DNA of 64,000 bases from DATCKG01 sp036562385 (GTDB lineage Bacteria > Bacillota > Sulfobacillia > Symbiobacteriales > Symbiobacteriaceae). The position numbers and the translations under genes were made by a program. The stretch lies in contig DATCKG010000107.1 of the NCBI GenBank assembly GCA_036562385.1, positions 7,847 to 71,846 on the forward strand, read 5' to 3'. The notes under the pieces were generated by a model. It had not been told where the DNA came from. It saw only the letters and a program-made list of their open reading frames with translations, and did not search any database. Numbering within the stretch: the stretch's first letter is position 1; each line of letters opens with the position of its first letter. Below, piece by piece: positions 1 through 8,611 of this stretch.

Positions 1-909
1 CCTCCGGAACAGATCGCGGCGGTAGATCAGCCGAACCCGCTCATCGGGGGCTGCCGCGGGGTCATTTACGATGACATCGCCCCGAGTTGTGAAGCCCCGG
101 ACAACCAGAAGGTGACCGCTGGTGAAGTCAATGGGGGCGTTGGGAAGCCAGGTGCGCTGATAGGCCACCGAGGCGATGACGGGTATGCCCACGGCGATGC
201 GCCGCTCCAGATCAGCGAGGGAGCGGAACCGATCCACGTAGGCCACAAAGCCCCGTGTGGCGGCGTACGCCACATTGAAGGCCCAGTTGCCGTGCCCCTG
301 GTAGATCGAATCGTAGACACCCGGGGCCACCTGCTGCGGGATGGACTCGTGCCGGCCCCAATAGGCCATCACCATGGCAAGGGAGGTGGGGCTGCACCAA
401 GCCCGCCCGCCTTCCAGGTACAGCATCTGGGAGCGGCAGGGCACCGGCAGGTCCACACCCCATGCCTCCCGGCAAGGCTCTTCCTCACAGATCGTTCCGG
501 CCCGGGCGGTGGCCAGAAAGACGCGTTTCACCGCGGCTTGCTGCAGCCGAATCCGCATTTGCCACCGGTCTGCGGGCCTTTCCAGCCGGAGGGTGTCGGT
601 ATCCATCCGCCCCACTCCCGGCACGACCTGCTCCGGTAGGCTACAGCGCTCGGGCCCTTCTGACCACCGGCCATAGCTGAACCAGGGTCCCCACTCGTCA
701 CCGACTGCGGTCCGAACCTGCACTTCGATGAGCTTCCCCCGGCCGTTCCAGGATGCCACCGCCCAGTCGAAGGGCTCGGTGGCGGGAAAAACCGGGCTGA
801 TCCACTCCCCCGAATCGGCTCCTTTCACCAAGCAAAGCCCGCCCTGGTTATCCGGGCAGGTGTTGAGATGTTGCCCGGAACGGAAGTCTGAAATGCTGCT
901 GATCCCCAC
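1..909 (-). CDS. C39-like cysteine peptidase family protein (partial, runs off left edge)
   Basis: About 303 residues are visible reading leftwards from 909, and the frame is still open at base 1. The chosen start is GTG at 907-909, with AGGAGG eight bases upstream. The N-terminal part (about residues 1-165) is a beta-rich region with no signal peptide. The C-terminal part has the C39-like papain-fold catalytic pattern: Cys in WCSPTSLAMV, His in SGHLLVVRGF, and the Asn-Asp of VIVNDPAA. Proteins of this type are predicted peptidases or peptidase-like hydrolases of unknown substrate. The gene follows the leftward GNAT gene by 91 bp and may be cotranscribed with it. Family assignment is good; the substrate is unknown. 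Confidence 0.8.
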   Translation of the reverse strand, partial: MGISSISDFRSGQHLNTCPDNQGGLCLVKGADSGEWISPVFPATEPFDWAVASWNGRGKLIEVQVRTAVGDEWGPWFSYGRWSEGPERCSLPEQVVPGVGRMDTDTLRLERPADRWQMRIRLQQAAVKRVFLATARAGTICEEEPCREAWGVDLPVPCRSQMLYLEGGRAWCSPTSLAMVMAYWGRHESIPQQVAPGVYDSIYQGHGNWAFNVAYAATRGFVAYVDRFRSLADLERRIAVGIPVIASVAYQRTWLPNAPIDFTSGHLLVVRGFTTRGDVIVNDPAAAPDERVRLIYRRDLFRR

Positions 910-1000
910 GTTGCGCGCCTCCTGCAGCGACTTGGCAGTCGGAATACCCTGACAGGTGTTACATTCGTGCTCGTGGGGACAGAATCCTTGCGCCGGGACG

Positions 1001-1468
1001 CTACCGGAGGACCTTGGCCATCATCACTCCCCAGGGCTGAAAGCCGTGCCTGACAGACGCGGCCAGTCCGTTCTGATTGTGGGTGTGAACCCAGTTGGTG
1101 ATCGTCCGAATGCCGATTTGCCTGAGGTACGCTTCGGCCAGCAGGTGCATCTGTTTGGCGATTCCGTGCCGGCGGTAGGCCGGTTCCACATAGATGTCGG
1201 CCATGTAGCCCTGGGGTTCGCCGGTCTTGTCGTTGGCCTGGATCGCGACCAGCAGATATCCCACGGGGCGCCCGTCTTCCTCCGCCACCACTGCGGTGCC
1301 CATCGGGGAACTGAGGACCGCCAGGACGTTCATTTGGGCGGCCTGGGCCACCCTTTCCAAGGTGGTATGCTGGCGGTCATCCTCGGGGGTGATATTCCAG
1401 GCGGTCACCGCGGCCATCCGCAACAGGTGCGGCAGGTCCCACGGCTGCCAGAAGCGGATGAGAGCCAA
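1001..1468 (-). CDS. GNAT family N-acetyltransferase
   Basis: A 155-residue single-domain GNAT protein that would transfer an acetyl group from acetyl-CoA to an unknown amine. The acetyl-CoA loop is seen as VEPAYRRHGIAKQM (R/Q-x-x-G-x-A type) after the beta-4 strand GYMADIYV. The start is TTG with a GGGGG-rich ribosome site. It is clearly related to the divergent GNAT gene at 1582: both end with a G-F/Y-x-P-x-G-x-x-x-K-L type motif and share the W-T-x-x-x-N-Q segment, so they look like an old duplication now transcribed apart. Nothing in the sequence indicates the substrate. Confidence 0.85.
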   Translation of the reverse strand: MALIRFWQPWDLPHLLRMAAVTAWNITPEDDRQHTTLERVAQAAQMNVLAVLSSPMGTAVVAEEDGRPVGYLLVAIQANDKTGEPQGYMADIYVEPAYRRHGIAKQMHLLAEAYLRQIGIRTITNWVHTHNQNGLAASVRHGFQPWGVMMAKVLR

Positions 1469-1518
1469 GCCAGATCCCCCCTTCTTTCCTGCTCACCAAC
1501 CTACGCGGCCGCCAGGTG

Positions 1519-1530
1519 CCTGGTACCAGG
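1519..1530. promoter_or_regulatory. Perfect 12-bp palindrome between divergent GNAT genes
   Basis: CCTGGTACCAGG is self-complementary and sits in the 113-bp gap between the two divergent acetyltransferase genes, where both promoters must lie. It is a candidate operator. No matching regulator is visible nearby, and a chance palindrome cannot be excluded. Confidence 0.3.
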
Positions 1531-1581
1531 AGTCGGGCGGGATCATACGATGGCAGCACCCGGGGGGAGGAGGGGGAGCTG

Positions 1582-2043
1582 TTGTACACGGTCCGTCGCA
1601 TGCTCATGGCCGACTTGTTCTGGCTGGAACGGGCTGCGGTGCAGGCCGCCTGGGAGACCCTTTCGGATCAGGAAAGGCTGACGCCGCCTTGGGTGGTGGG
1701 GCAGTTGGCCGTAAGCCACTTGCGGAGCCTGCTGATGCAGCCATCCACCCTGGTGTTGGTAGCTCAGCTGGGGGCCTGGCCCGTGGGTTTTCTGGTGGGG
1801 GCCGTTGTCCCCGACGGTTCCACAGGGGAACTGAACGGCCTGCTGATTAACCTGTGGGTCGCACCGGCCCATCGGCGCCGTGGCGTGGCCCGGCTCTTGC
1901 GTGAGACCGCCGAAGCGCTCTTTCGCCAGATGGGCGTTCGGAAGGCAAAACTGTGGACCGGTTTACATAACCAGGCGGCGGTGAAGCTTGCCCAGCAGGC
2001 CGGCTACAAGCCGGAGGGATTGATCGGCATGAAATCGCTGTGA
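1582..2043 (+). CDS. GNAT family N-acetyltransferase (paralogue of the divergent gene)
   Basis: The frame opens upstream at 1516, but I choose TTG at 1582 because a GGAGGAGGGGG ribosome site lies just before it and the resulting 153-residue length matches the neighbouring paralogue. The acetyl-CoA binding loop is VAPAHRRRGVARLL after a LLINLWV strand, followed by a C-terminal N-Q-A-A-V-K-L-A-x-x-A-G-Y motif typical of RimI-like GNAT folds. Substrate unknown. A strong hairpin terminator follows directly, so the gene is probably monocistronic. Confidence 0.82.
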   Translation: MYTVRRMLMADLFWLERAAVQAAWETLSDQERLTPPWVVGQLAVSHLRSLLMQPSTLVLVAQLGAWPVGFLVGAVVPDGSTGELNGLLINLWVAPAHRRRGVARLLRETAEALFRQMGVRKAKLWTGLHNQAAVKLAQQAGYKPEGLIGMKSL

Positions 2044-2044
2044 A

Positions 2045-2072
2045 GGGGGCGGCGTCCGGTTGTGCCGCCCCC
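2045..2072 (+). terminator. Hairpin terminator after the GNAT gene
   Basis: GGGGGCGGC pairs with GCCGCCCCC across a 10-base loop immediately after the stop codon. The downstream tract is only weakly T-rich. Confidence 0.6.
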
Positions 2073-2092
2073 GTCCCTTGTGTGCCCTCATG

Positions 2093-2120
2093 CACCTGTC
2101 TTGTGCGGTTACATAAGCTA
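2093..2120 (+). promoter_or_regulatory. Candidate sporulation (sigma-K type) promoter
   Basis: CATAAGCTA at 2112-2120 fits the sigma-K -10 consensus CATAnnnTA, and an AC-containing -35 element (CACC, 2093-2096) lies about 16 bases upstream. It is the only good promoter-like match seen ahead of the three small repeat-protein genes. The match is by eye and short. Confidence 0.4.
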
Positions 2121-2187
2121 GAAGTGGAGACGTACCACCCTGATGTGGTGCGGATCGCCCTGTACAGACCGAGAGGAGGTCCCTTTC

Positions 2188-2634
2188 GTGAGCAAGCGTT
2201 CTCGGGTTGTGACCTCGACCGCGTGCCCGGCCACGGTCACCTCGCCGGTTACGGTTACTTGCCCGTCGCACAAGCCCCATCATACCGTTACCGTTACACC
2301 TACTGCTACGAGCCCGACCATCACGTCCGATCTGAGCTCGCTGGGCAAACATGGTTTCGACTTCAAGGGCTTCTCTAACCCCACCCAGAAGCTGTTCAAG
2401 AACCCGGTGGCCCAGTTGGGTGCGCTGAGCCCCTTTGCGGCCCTGGCCGCGTCCAATCCGGTGGCGGCCCTGGCGGCCCTGAGCCCGTCTCTGAACATCT
2501 TCAATCCGGCGGTGAACCCGAACGCCGCCCTGTTGGCCTTCAACCCGGCATCGGCCAATATTTTGGCCCTGAGCGCCAAGGCCGGTAAGGCGACCCTGCC
2601 CTTCGGCAAGTTCGGGAAGCCGTTCTTCATCTAA
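2188..2634 (+). CDS. Small Ala/Asn/Pro-rich repeat protein, copy 1 (possible spore surface protein)
   Basis: I do not recognise this family. The 148-residue product starts at GTG 2188 (AGGAGG eight bases upstream). Residues 1-50 are a Thr/Val-rich stretch with short TVT strand-like repeats, two Cys and a His cluster. Residues 65-130 consist of irregular units such as NPVAQLGALSP, NPVAALAALSP and NPNAALLAFNP, ending in a LPFGKFGKPFFI tail. There is no signal peptide or clear membrane segment. It is the first of three tandem paralogues; 33 residues (DNA 2452-2550) are identical to copy 2. A coat or exosporium role is inference from composition, the sporulation-like promoter and the spore genes at 13-16 kb. 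Confidence 0.75.
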   Translation: MSKRSRVVTSTACPATVTSPVTVTCPSHKPHHTVTVTPTATSPTITSDLSSLGKHGFDFKGFSNPTQKLFKNPVAQLGALSPFAALAASNPVAALAALSPSLNIFNPAVNPNAALLAFNPASANILALSAKAGKATLPFGKFGKPFFI

Positions 2635-2686
2635 CTGACGGCGGCGTTTACGGGTGAGGGCCCCGATCTTCCCGGGAGGTGAAACC

Positions 2687-2944
2687 TTGCCTTTCGGCTT
2701 CAATACGCCGGCCAGCCTGTTTTTCAAGCCGGCGGCGCAGCTGGCCGCACTGGATCCTTTCGCCTCCCTGGCCGCATCCAATCCGGTGGCGGCCCTGGCG
2801 GCCCTGAGTCCGTCCCTGAACATCTTCAACCCGGCGGTCAACCCGAACGCTGCCCTGCTGGCCTTCAACCCGGCAGCGGCTCCTTCCCTCGCCCTGTCCA
2901 GCAAGGCCGGGTCGGCGACGCTTCCGTTCGGGTTCTTCATCTAG
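2687..2944 (+). CDS. Small Ala/Asn/Pro-rich repeat protein, copy 2
   Basis: An 85-residue paralogue of the preceding gene that lacks its Thr/Val-rich N-terminus. An upstream GTG at 2654 is in frame, but TTG at 2687 has GGGAGG seven bases ahead and gives an N-terminus (MPFGF) resembling the C-terminal LPFGFFI tail. The core repeats N-P-V-A-A-L-A-A-L-S-P and N-P-A-V-N-P-N-A-A-L-L-A-F match copy 1 exactly over 33 residues, while six codons differ, all silently. No known domain. It is separated from copy 3 by a 14-bp stem hairpin. Confidence 0.72.
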   Translation: MPFGFNTPASLFFKPAAQLAALDPFASLAASNPVAALAALSPSLNIFNPAVNPNAALLAFNPAAAPSLALSSKAGSATLPFGFFI

Positions 2945-2945
2945 G

Positions 2946-2974
2946 ATGCAAGGGGGGCGCCGCCCCCCTTGCAT
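2946..2974 (+). terminator. Strong hairpin between copies 2 and 3 of the repeat proteins
   Basis: ATGCAAGGGGGG pairs with CCCCCCTTGCAT around a 5-base centre, starting two bases after the stop of copy 2. No T tract follows, so it may be a partial terminator or an mRNA-stabilising end rather than a full stop. Confidence 0.5.
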
Positions 2975-2992
2975 TGTGGGAGGTGCTCGCCC

Positions 2993-3289
2993 TTGAACGG
3001 TGACCGGGACCACCTGCAGAACACGGTTCACCAGATCTTTCAGGATCCGGTGGTCCAACTGGCGGCCCTCTGCCCTCTCTGTGCCCTGGCAGCGCTCTCT
3101 CCGGTGGCGGCCCTGGCTGCGGTTTCTCCCGTGCTGCAGCTATTCAATCCGGCTGTCAATCCGCGGGCCGCACTGATCGCTTTTGCGTCCAGCAACCCGC
3201 GGGCCACGATTAGCTTCTTGGTGGGGGTGCGGGTGGGGATGCGGCTGTCGGAACTGCAGTGGCGGCACCACGCCAATGTCTCCATGTAG
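2993..3289 (+). CDS. Small Ala/Asn/Pro-rich repeat protein, copy 3 (divergent)
   Basis: A 98-residue diverged member of the triplet. TTG 2993 is preferred because GGGAGG lies about nine bases upstream; an in-frame ATG at 2969 lies inside the hairpin. It keeps Q-L-A-A-L-C-P, S-P-V-A-A-L-A-A-V-S-P and F-N-P-A-V-N-P-R-A-A-L units but has a CPLC pair and a different C-terminal 35 residues, rich in Val, Arg, Met and His instead of LPFGFFI. No database family is recognised. Function unknown; it is probably made with the other two copies. Confidence 0.68.
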   Translation: MNGDRDHLQNTVHQIFQDPVVQLAALCPLCALAALSPVAALAAVSPVLQLFNPAVNPRAALIAFASSNPRATISFLVGVRVGMRLSELQWRHHANVSM

Positions 3290-3377
3290 AGACAGGAGTG
3301 AACTGCCATAGGCAGGAAAATCTTCGGAAATGACGTATAAGTGTGTATTGCCACCAGTGCGGCAAGGGGGGCATGAG

Positions 3378-4982
<1,605 letters not shown>

Positions 4983-4994
4983 GGGGTAGGACGT

Positions 4995-5393
4995 ATGCAG
5001 CGTAGGGTGAGGGTTCTGGTCGCCAAACTCGGGCTTGATGCCCACGACCGCGGCGCCAAGGTGGTGGCGCGGGCCTACCGTGACGCTGGTTTTGAGGTCA
5101 TCTACACTGGCCTGTACCAGCGACCGGAACAGGTGGCGGCGGCGGCCATTCAGGAGGACGTGGATGTGGTGGCCATCTCCTCTCTGGCTGGCGCGCACCT
5201 CACCCTGATTCCGGAGCTGACCCGGCTCTTGAAAGAGCAGGGTGCGGATGACATGCTGGTGCTGGCAGGGGGGGTTATCCCCCAGGAGGACGTTCCGGCG
5301 CTGAAGGAAGCCGGAGTGGCTGCAGTGTTCGGCCCTGGGTCGGACCTGGACGAGATCATACGGTTCACTCGCGAGAACGTGCAGCGAACATGA
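4995..5393 (+). CDS. icmB: B12-binding small subunit of the acyl-CoA mutase
   Basis: A 132-residue protein that is a single cobalamin-binding domain. It has the base-off/His-on signature D-x-H-x-x-G as LDAHDRG (Asp15, His17, Gly20), then the SSLAG and GGVIP motifs that line the nucleotide tail of B12. It supplies adenosylcobalamin to the large subunit 12 bp upstream; the split two-subunit layout is that of IcmA/IcmB and of archaeal-type mutases. The start ATG follows a GGGGGTAGG ribosome site. The stop overlaps the start of the next gene (ATGA), implying coupled translation. Confidence 0.88.
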   Translation: MQRRVRVLVAKLGLDAHDRGAKVVARAYRDAGFEVIYTGLYQRPEQVAAAAIQEDVDVVAISSLAGAHLTLIPELTRLLKEQGADDMLVLAGGVIPQEDVPALKEAGVAAVFGPGSDLDEIIRFTRENVQRT

Positions 5394-6544
5394 TAACCAA
5401 GAGGTGTCAGGAATTGGACGTAACGACGCTTTTGGAACGATTTAAGGCAGGTGACCGGCGGGCGCTGGCCCGGGCAATTACCTGGGTAGAAAACGGGGCG
5501 CCGGAGGCCGGCGAACTGCTGCGGGCTACCTTCCCCGATACAGGCAAGGCACATGTCATCGGCATTACCGGGCCGCCCGGGGCCGGCAAGTCGACGCTGG
5601 TGGACAAGCTGGCCGTCCACCTGCGGCAGCGGGGAAAGTCGGTCGCCATCGTGGCGGTGGATCCTTCCAGCCCCTTCTCGGGTGGCGCGATTCTCGGCGA
5701 CCGAATCCGCATGCAGCGGAGCGTCGGCGACCAGGGGATCTTCATGCGGTCTTTGGCCTCCCGGGGCCATTTGGGCGGTCTCTCCGTGGCCACGGCCGAC
5801 GTGGTGGGGCTGCTGGATGCCTTCGGCTTTGACACGATCATCGTGGAGACCGTGGGCGCCGGCCAGTCGGAAGTGGAGATCATGGAGCTGGCCCACACGA
5901 CCTGCGTCGTGATGATTCCCGGGATGGGCGACGATATTCAGGCCATCAAGGCCGGCATTTTGGAGATTGGCGACGTCTTCGCCATCAATAAGGCCGACCG
6001 GGAGGGGGCTGACCGCGCCGTTTCCGAGATTGAGGCGATGCTGGACCTGGGTCATATGGGTGCCCCCGGCATCAACCGGTGGGACGAGAATCCCACCGCG
6101 AGTGCCGACGCCCTGAAGCGGCTGGACCGCACCGGCCACCACAGCCCGGAGGAGACGGCCGGGGTTCAGGCTCAGTTCAGCGCGGCGGTGCAGAACGTCG
6201 CCGAACGGCACGGACTGCCCCTGCCGGGGCATGTCACCTGGCGGCCGCCGGTGGTGAAGACCATCGCCAAGGATGATCAGGGCGTGGACAGCCTGGTGGA
6301 CTGGATACTGCAGCACCTGGCCTTCCTGCAGGAGACGGGGCGCTGGGAGCGGATGCTGGAGCGCAACGCCGCCAACAAGCTGCGGGAATTGGTCGGGATG
6401 AAGGCTGCTCGCCGGGTGTTGGATCAGGCGGCAGCCTCCGGGCTGTTGGAGCAGTTGACGGCGTCCGTCATCAACAGGCAGACGGATCCCTACACCGCTG
6501 CGGAAAAGATCCTGTCCCAGGTCTGCTGCCATGGCTCCAACTGA
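5390..6544 (+). CDS. meaB: MeaB/ArgK-type G3E GTPase, mutase chaperone
   Basis: A P-loop GTPase that gates cofactor loading and protects B12-dependent mutases from inactivation. Walker A is GPPGAGKST (residues 61-69), the Mg site is in VDPSSPFSGGAILGDR, switch residues lie in ETVGAGQSE, and the base-recognition motif is NKAD (200-203). Its start overlaps icmB by four bases. At 384 residues it is longer than the usual 310-340. The extra length is mainly a block of about 60 residues (221-283) between the NKAD region and the conserved WRPPVVKT motif. Given its operon it most likely serves the isobutyryl-type mutase. Confidence 0.9.
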   Translation: MITKRCQELDVTTLLERFKAGDRRALARAITWVENGAPEAGELLRATFPDTGKAHVIGITGPPGAGKSTLVDKLAVHLRQRGKSVAIVAVDPSSPFSGGAILGDRIRMQRSVGDQGIFMRSLASRGHLGGLSVATADVVGLLDAFGFDTIIVETVGAGQSEVEIMELAHTTCVVMIPGMGDDIQAIKAGILEIGDVFAINKADREGADRAVSEIEAMLDLGHMGAPGINRWDENPTASADALKRLDRTGHHSPEETAGVQAQFSAAVQNVAERHGLPLPGHVTWRPPVVKTIAKDDQGVDSLVDWILQHLAFLQETGRWERMLERNAANKLRELVGMKAARRVLDQAAASGLLEQLTASVINRQTDPYTAAEKILSQVCCHGSN

Positions 6545-6556
6545 GGAGGTTGGTGG

Positions 6557-7702
6557 ATGGACTTTGCTCCCACGGAACAGCAGCGCATGCTCCGGGCGGC
6601 GATCCGCGAGCTTTGTGAGCGGGAGATCGCCCCGCGTTCGGCGGAATACAACCGGCGGCATGAATTTCCGTGGCACAACATCAGGCTGTTGGGGCAGCAA
6701 GGTTTCCTGAACATGCAGATCCCGGAGCCCTACGGTGGCGGGGCCGACTGGGTCAGCTACGCCATGGTGGTGGAAGAACTGGCCCGCGCGTGTGCCGCCA
6801 CCGCGGTGATCTTCGAGGTCCACTGCTCTCTCCATTCGGAAGCGATTTACCGCTACGGCAGCGAGGAACAAAAAGCGCGCTATCTGCCCTTGCTGACCCG
6901 TGGGCAGATGGTGGGGGCGTATGCCCTCACGGAACCGGGGGCCGGATCGGATGCCGCGGCCATCCGCACCACTGCGGTGCGGGACGGAGACTCCTATGTG
7001 CTGAACGGGGAGAAGACGTTTATTACCAGCGGCGGGCAGGCCGGGCTGTACGTGGTCTTTGCCCGGACAGACCCGGATCCTGCTTCCCGCCACAGGGGCG
7101 TCAGCGCCTTCCTGGTGGAGGCCGGCACTCCCGGGCTGATCGTGGGGAAGCCGGTGGAGAAAATGGGCCTGCATGCGGCCCCGACCACTCCCCTGTATTT
7201 TCAGGACTGCCGGATTCCCGCCAGCCAGCTTCTGGGCCGGGAGGGCGATGGATTCCGGATGGCCATGGAATTGCTGGATCGGGGGCGGGTGGGGATCGCC
7301 GCGCAGGCGGTGGGAATCGCTCAGGCTGCCCTGGAGGACGCCATCGCCTACGCGCGACTGCGCACCGCCTTTGGCAAGCCCATCGGCGAGCATCAGGCCA
7401 TCGGGTTCAAACTGGCGGATATGGCCACGGAGCTGGAAGCAGCTCGGCTGCTCCTCTACCGCGCGGCCCATCTGCTGGGCACCGGCGCCCGAGCCACACG
7501 GGAGGTGGCGATGGCCAAGCTGTTCGCCTCGGAGGTGGCCATGCGGGTCACCCTGGAGGCGGTGCAGATCCACGGCGGGTACGGTTACACCCAGGACTTC
7601 CGCGTCGAACGGCTGATGCGGGAGGCGAAGATTACCCAGATTTACGAAGGTACCAGCGAGATCCAGCGGCTGATCATCGCCCGTTCGTTGCTGCGGGAGT
7701 AA
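6557..7702 (+). CDS. Acyl-CoA dehydrogenase (short/branched-chain type)
   Basis: A 381-residue FAD enzyme that would introduce a 2,3 double bond into an acyl-CoA and pass electrons to ETF. Seen are the N-terminal helical domain, the flavin/substrate motif YALTEPGAGSDAA, the GEKTFITSGG strand, the RVGIAAQAVG helix, the QIHGGYGYTQDF segment, and the catalytic base Glu364 in IYEGTSEIQR, the position used by butyryl-/isobutyryl-type enzymes. It lies 12 bp after meaB behind GAGGAGG. With a mutase interconverting butyryl- and isobutyryl-CoA, this dehydrogenase plausibly oxidises one of the two products; which one cannot be read from the sequence. Confidence 0.9.
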   Translation: MDFAPTEQQRMLRAAIRELCEREIAPRSAEYNRRHEFPWHNIRLLGQQGFLNMQIPEPYGGGADWVSYAMVVEELARACAATAVIFEVHCSLHSEAIYRYGSEEQKARYLPLLTRGQMVGAYALTEPGAGSDAAAIRTTAVRDGDSYVLNGEKTFITSGGQAGLYVVFARTDPDPASRHRGVSAFLVEAGTPGLIVGKPVEKMGLHAAPTTPLYFQDCRIPASQLLGREGDGFRMAMELLDRGRVGIAAQAVGIAQAALEDAIAYARLRTAFGKPIGEHQAIGFKLADMATELEAARLLLYRAAHLLGTGARATREVAMAKLFASEVAMRVTLEAVQIHGGYGYTQDFRVERLMREAKITQIYEGTSEIQRLIIARSLLRE

Positions 7703-7734
7703 AGGCTGGGCCGCGTGGGACAAGGGGGAGTCAG

Positions 7735-8436
7735 ATGGTGCTCAGAATCGGCCACCGGGGCGCCTCTGGAACCCATCCGGAAAACACCCTGGTGGCCTTC
7801 CGCCAGGCGGTGGCTTTGGGCGCCGACGGGATCGAGTGCGACGTGCAGCGGACCCGTGACGGCCACCTGGTGGTGATCCACGATCCAACCCTGGACCGGA
7901 CCACCACCCTGACCGGGCTGGTCAAGGACCGGACCCTGGCAGAGTTGCGGCAGGCCGATGCCGGTCGCTGGAAAGGGCCCCAGTTTGCCGGAGAGCGGGT
8001 GCCGCTCCTCCGGGAGGTGCTCCGGGAGATGCCCGGCCACCTGAAGCTCTTCTTGGAGCTGAAGGCCGGCTCGCTGCATTACCCGGGCATCGAGGAGGAC
8101 CTCCTCAGGCTCCTGCAGGAAGAGGACGCCCTGGACCGGGTACAGGTCTCCTCCTTTGACCACCACGCCCTTCTCCGGCTCCACCAGATGGCGCCTCAGC
8201 TCCCTCTGGGCATGCTGTATGTCTGCAATCTCCTGGATCCTGTGGGCATGGCCCGGGCAGTAGGGGCCACCGCCCTGCACCCCCGTTTTGAATGGGTTAC
8301 ACCGGAACTGGTGCAAGAGGCCCATGCCGCCGGCATGCAGGTGTATACCTGGACTGTCAACGACCCTGCGTGGATTGCACAGATGAAGCGGTGCGGGGTG
8401 GACGGGATCATGTCGGACTTCCCGGACCGCATCTGA
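7735..8436 (+). CDS. Glycerophosphodiester phosphodiesterase
   Basis: A 233-residue cytoplasmic GDPD with no signal peptide. It would hydrolyse glycerophosphodiesters to glycerol-3-phosphate and an alcohol. The metal and catalytic residues are in IGHRGASGTHPENT (His-Arg and Glu-Asn), IECDVQRTRDG (Glu, Asp) and VIHDPTLDRTT (His). LFLELK carries the second Glu/Lys pair, and WTVNDP and GVDGIMSDFPDRI close the barrel. The start ATG has AAGGGGGAG upstream. It lies 32 bp after the dehydrogenase and ends at a strong hairpin, so it is probably the last gene of the mutase transcript, though its link to that pathway is unclear. Confidence 0.88.
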   Translation: MVLRIGHRGASGTHPENTLVAFRQAVALGADGIECDVQRTRDGHLVVIHDPTLDRTTTLTGLVKDRTLAELRQADAGRWKGPQFAGERVPLLREVLREMPGHLKLFLELKAGSLHYPGIEEDLLRLLQEEDALDRVQVSSFDHHALLRLHQMAPQLPLGMLYVCNLLDPVGMARAVGATALHPRFEWVTPELVQEAHAAGMQVYTWTVNDPAWIAQMKRCGVDGIMSDFPDRI

Positions 8437-8465
8437 CTCCCCTAGGGGACTCGGAAGGAATCGCG

Positions 8466-8496
8466 GCGCCACATCCCGAAATCTGGGATGTGGCGC
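8466..8496 (+). terminator. Hairpin terminator closing the mutase operon
   Basis: A perfect 12-bp stem, GCGCCACATCCC with GGGATGTGGCGC, and a 7-base loop, 29 bp after the phosphodiesterase stop. The downstream tract TGTCTATT is weakly T-rich. Confidence 0.7.
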
Positions 8497-8611
8497 TGTC
8501 TATTCGTATGAGCCGGCGCGGCCAGCACGGCTGTGGTCAAACCCGGGCAGACTAATTCCCGGGCGGCTTAGATGGTGTAAGCGTTCCAGCACCTGTCGAG
8601 GAGGCAACCCC

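Noticed and set aside
2143..2187. Extended N-terminus for repeat-protein copy 1 from ATG 2143
   Set aside because: The AGGAGG site lies inside this extension and is correctly spaced for GTG 2188.
5150..7723. An 857-codon open frame on the minus strand opposite meaB and the acyl-CoA dehydrogenase
   Set aside because: Shadow of well-conserved genes; low-complexity composition and no recognisable motif.
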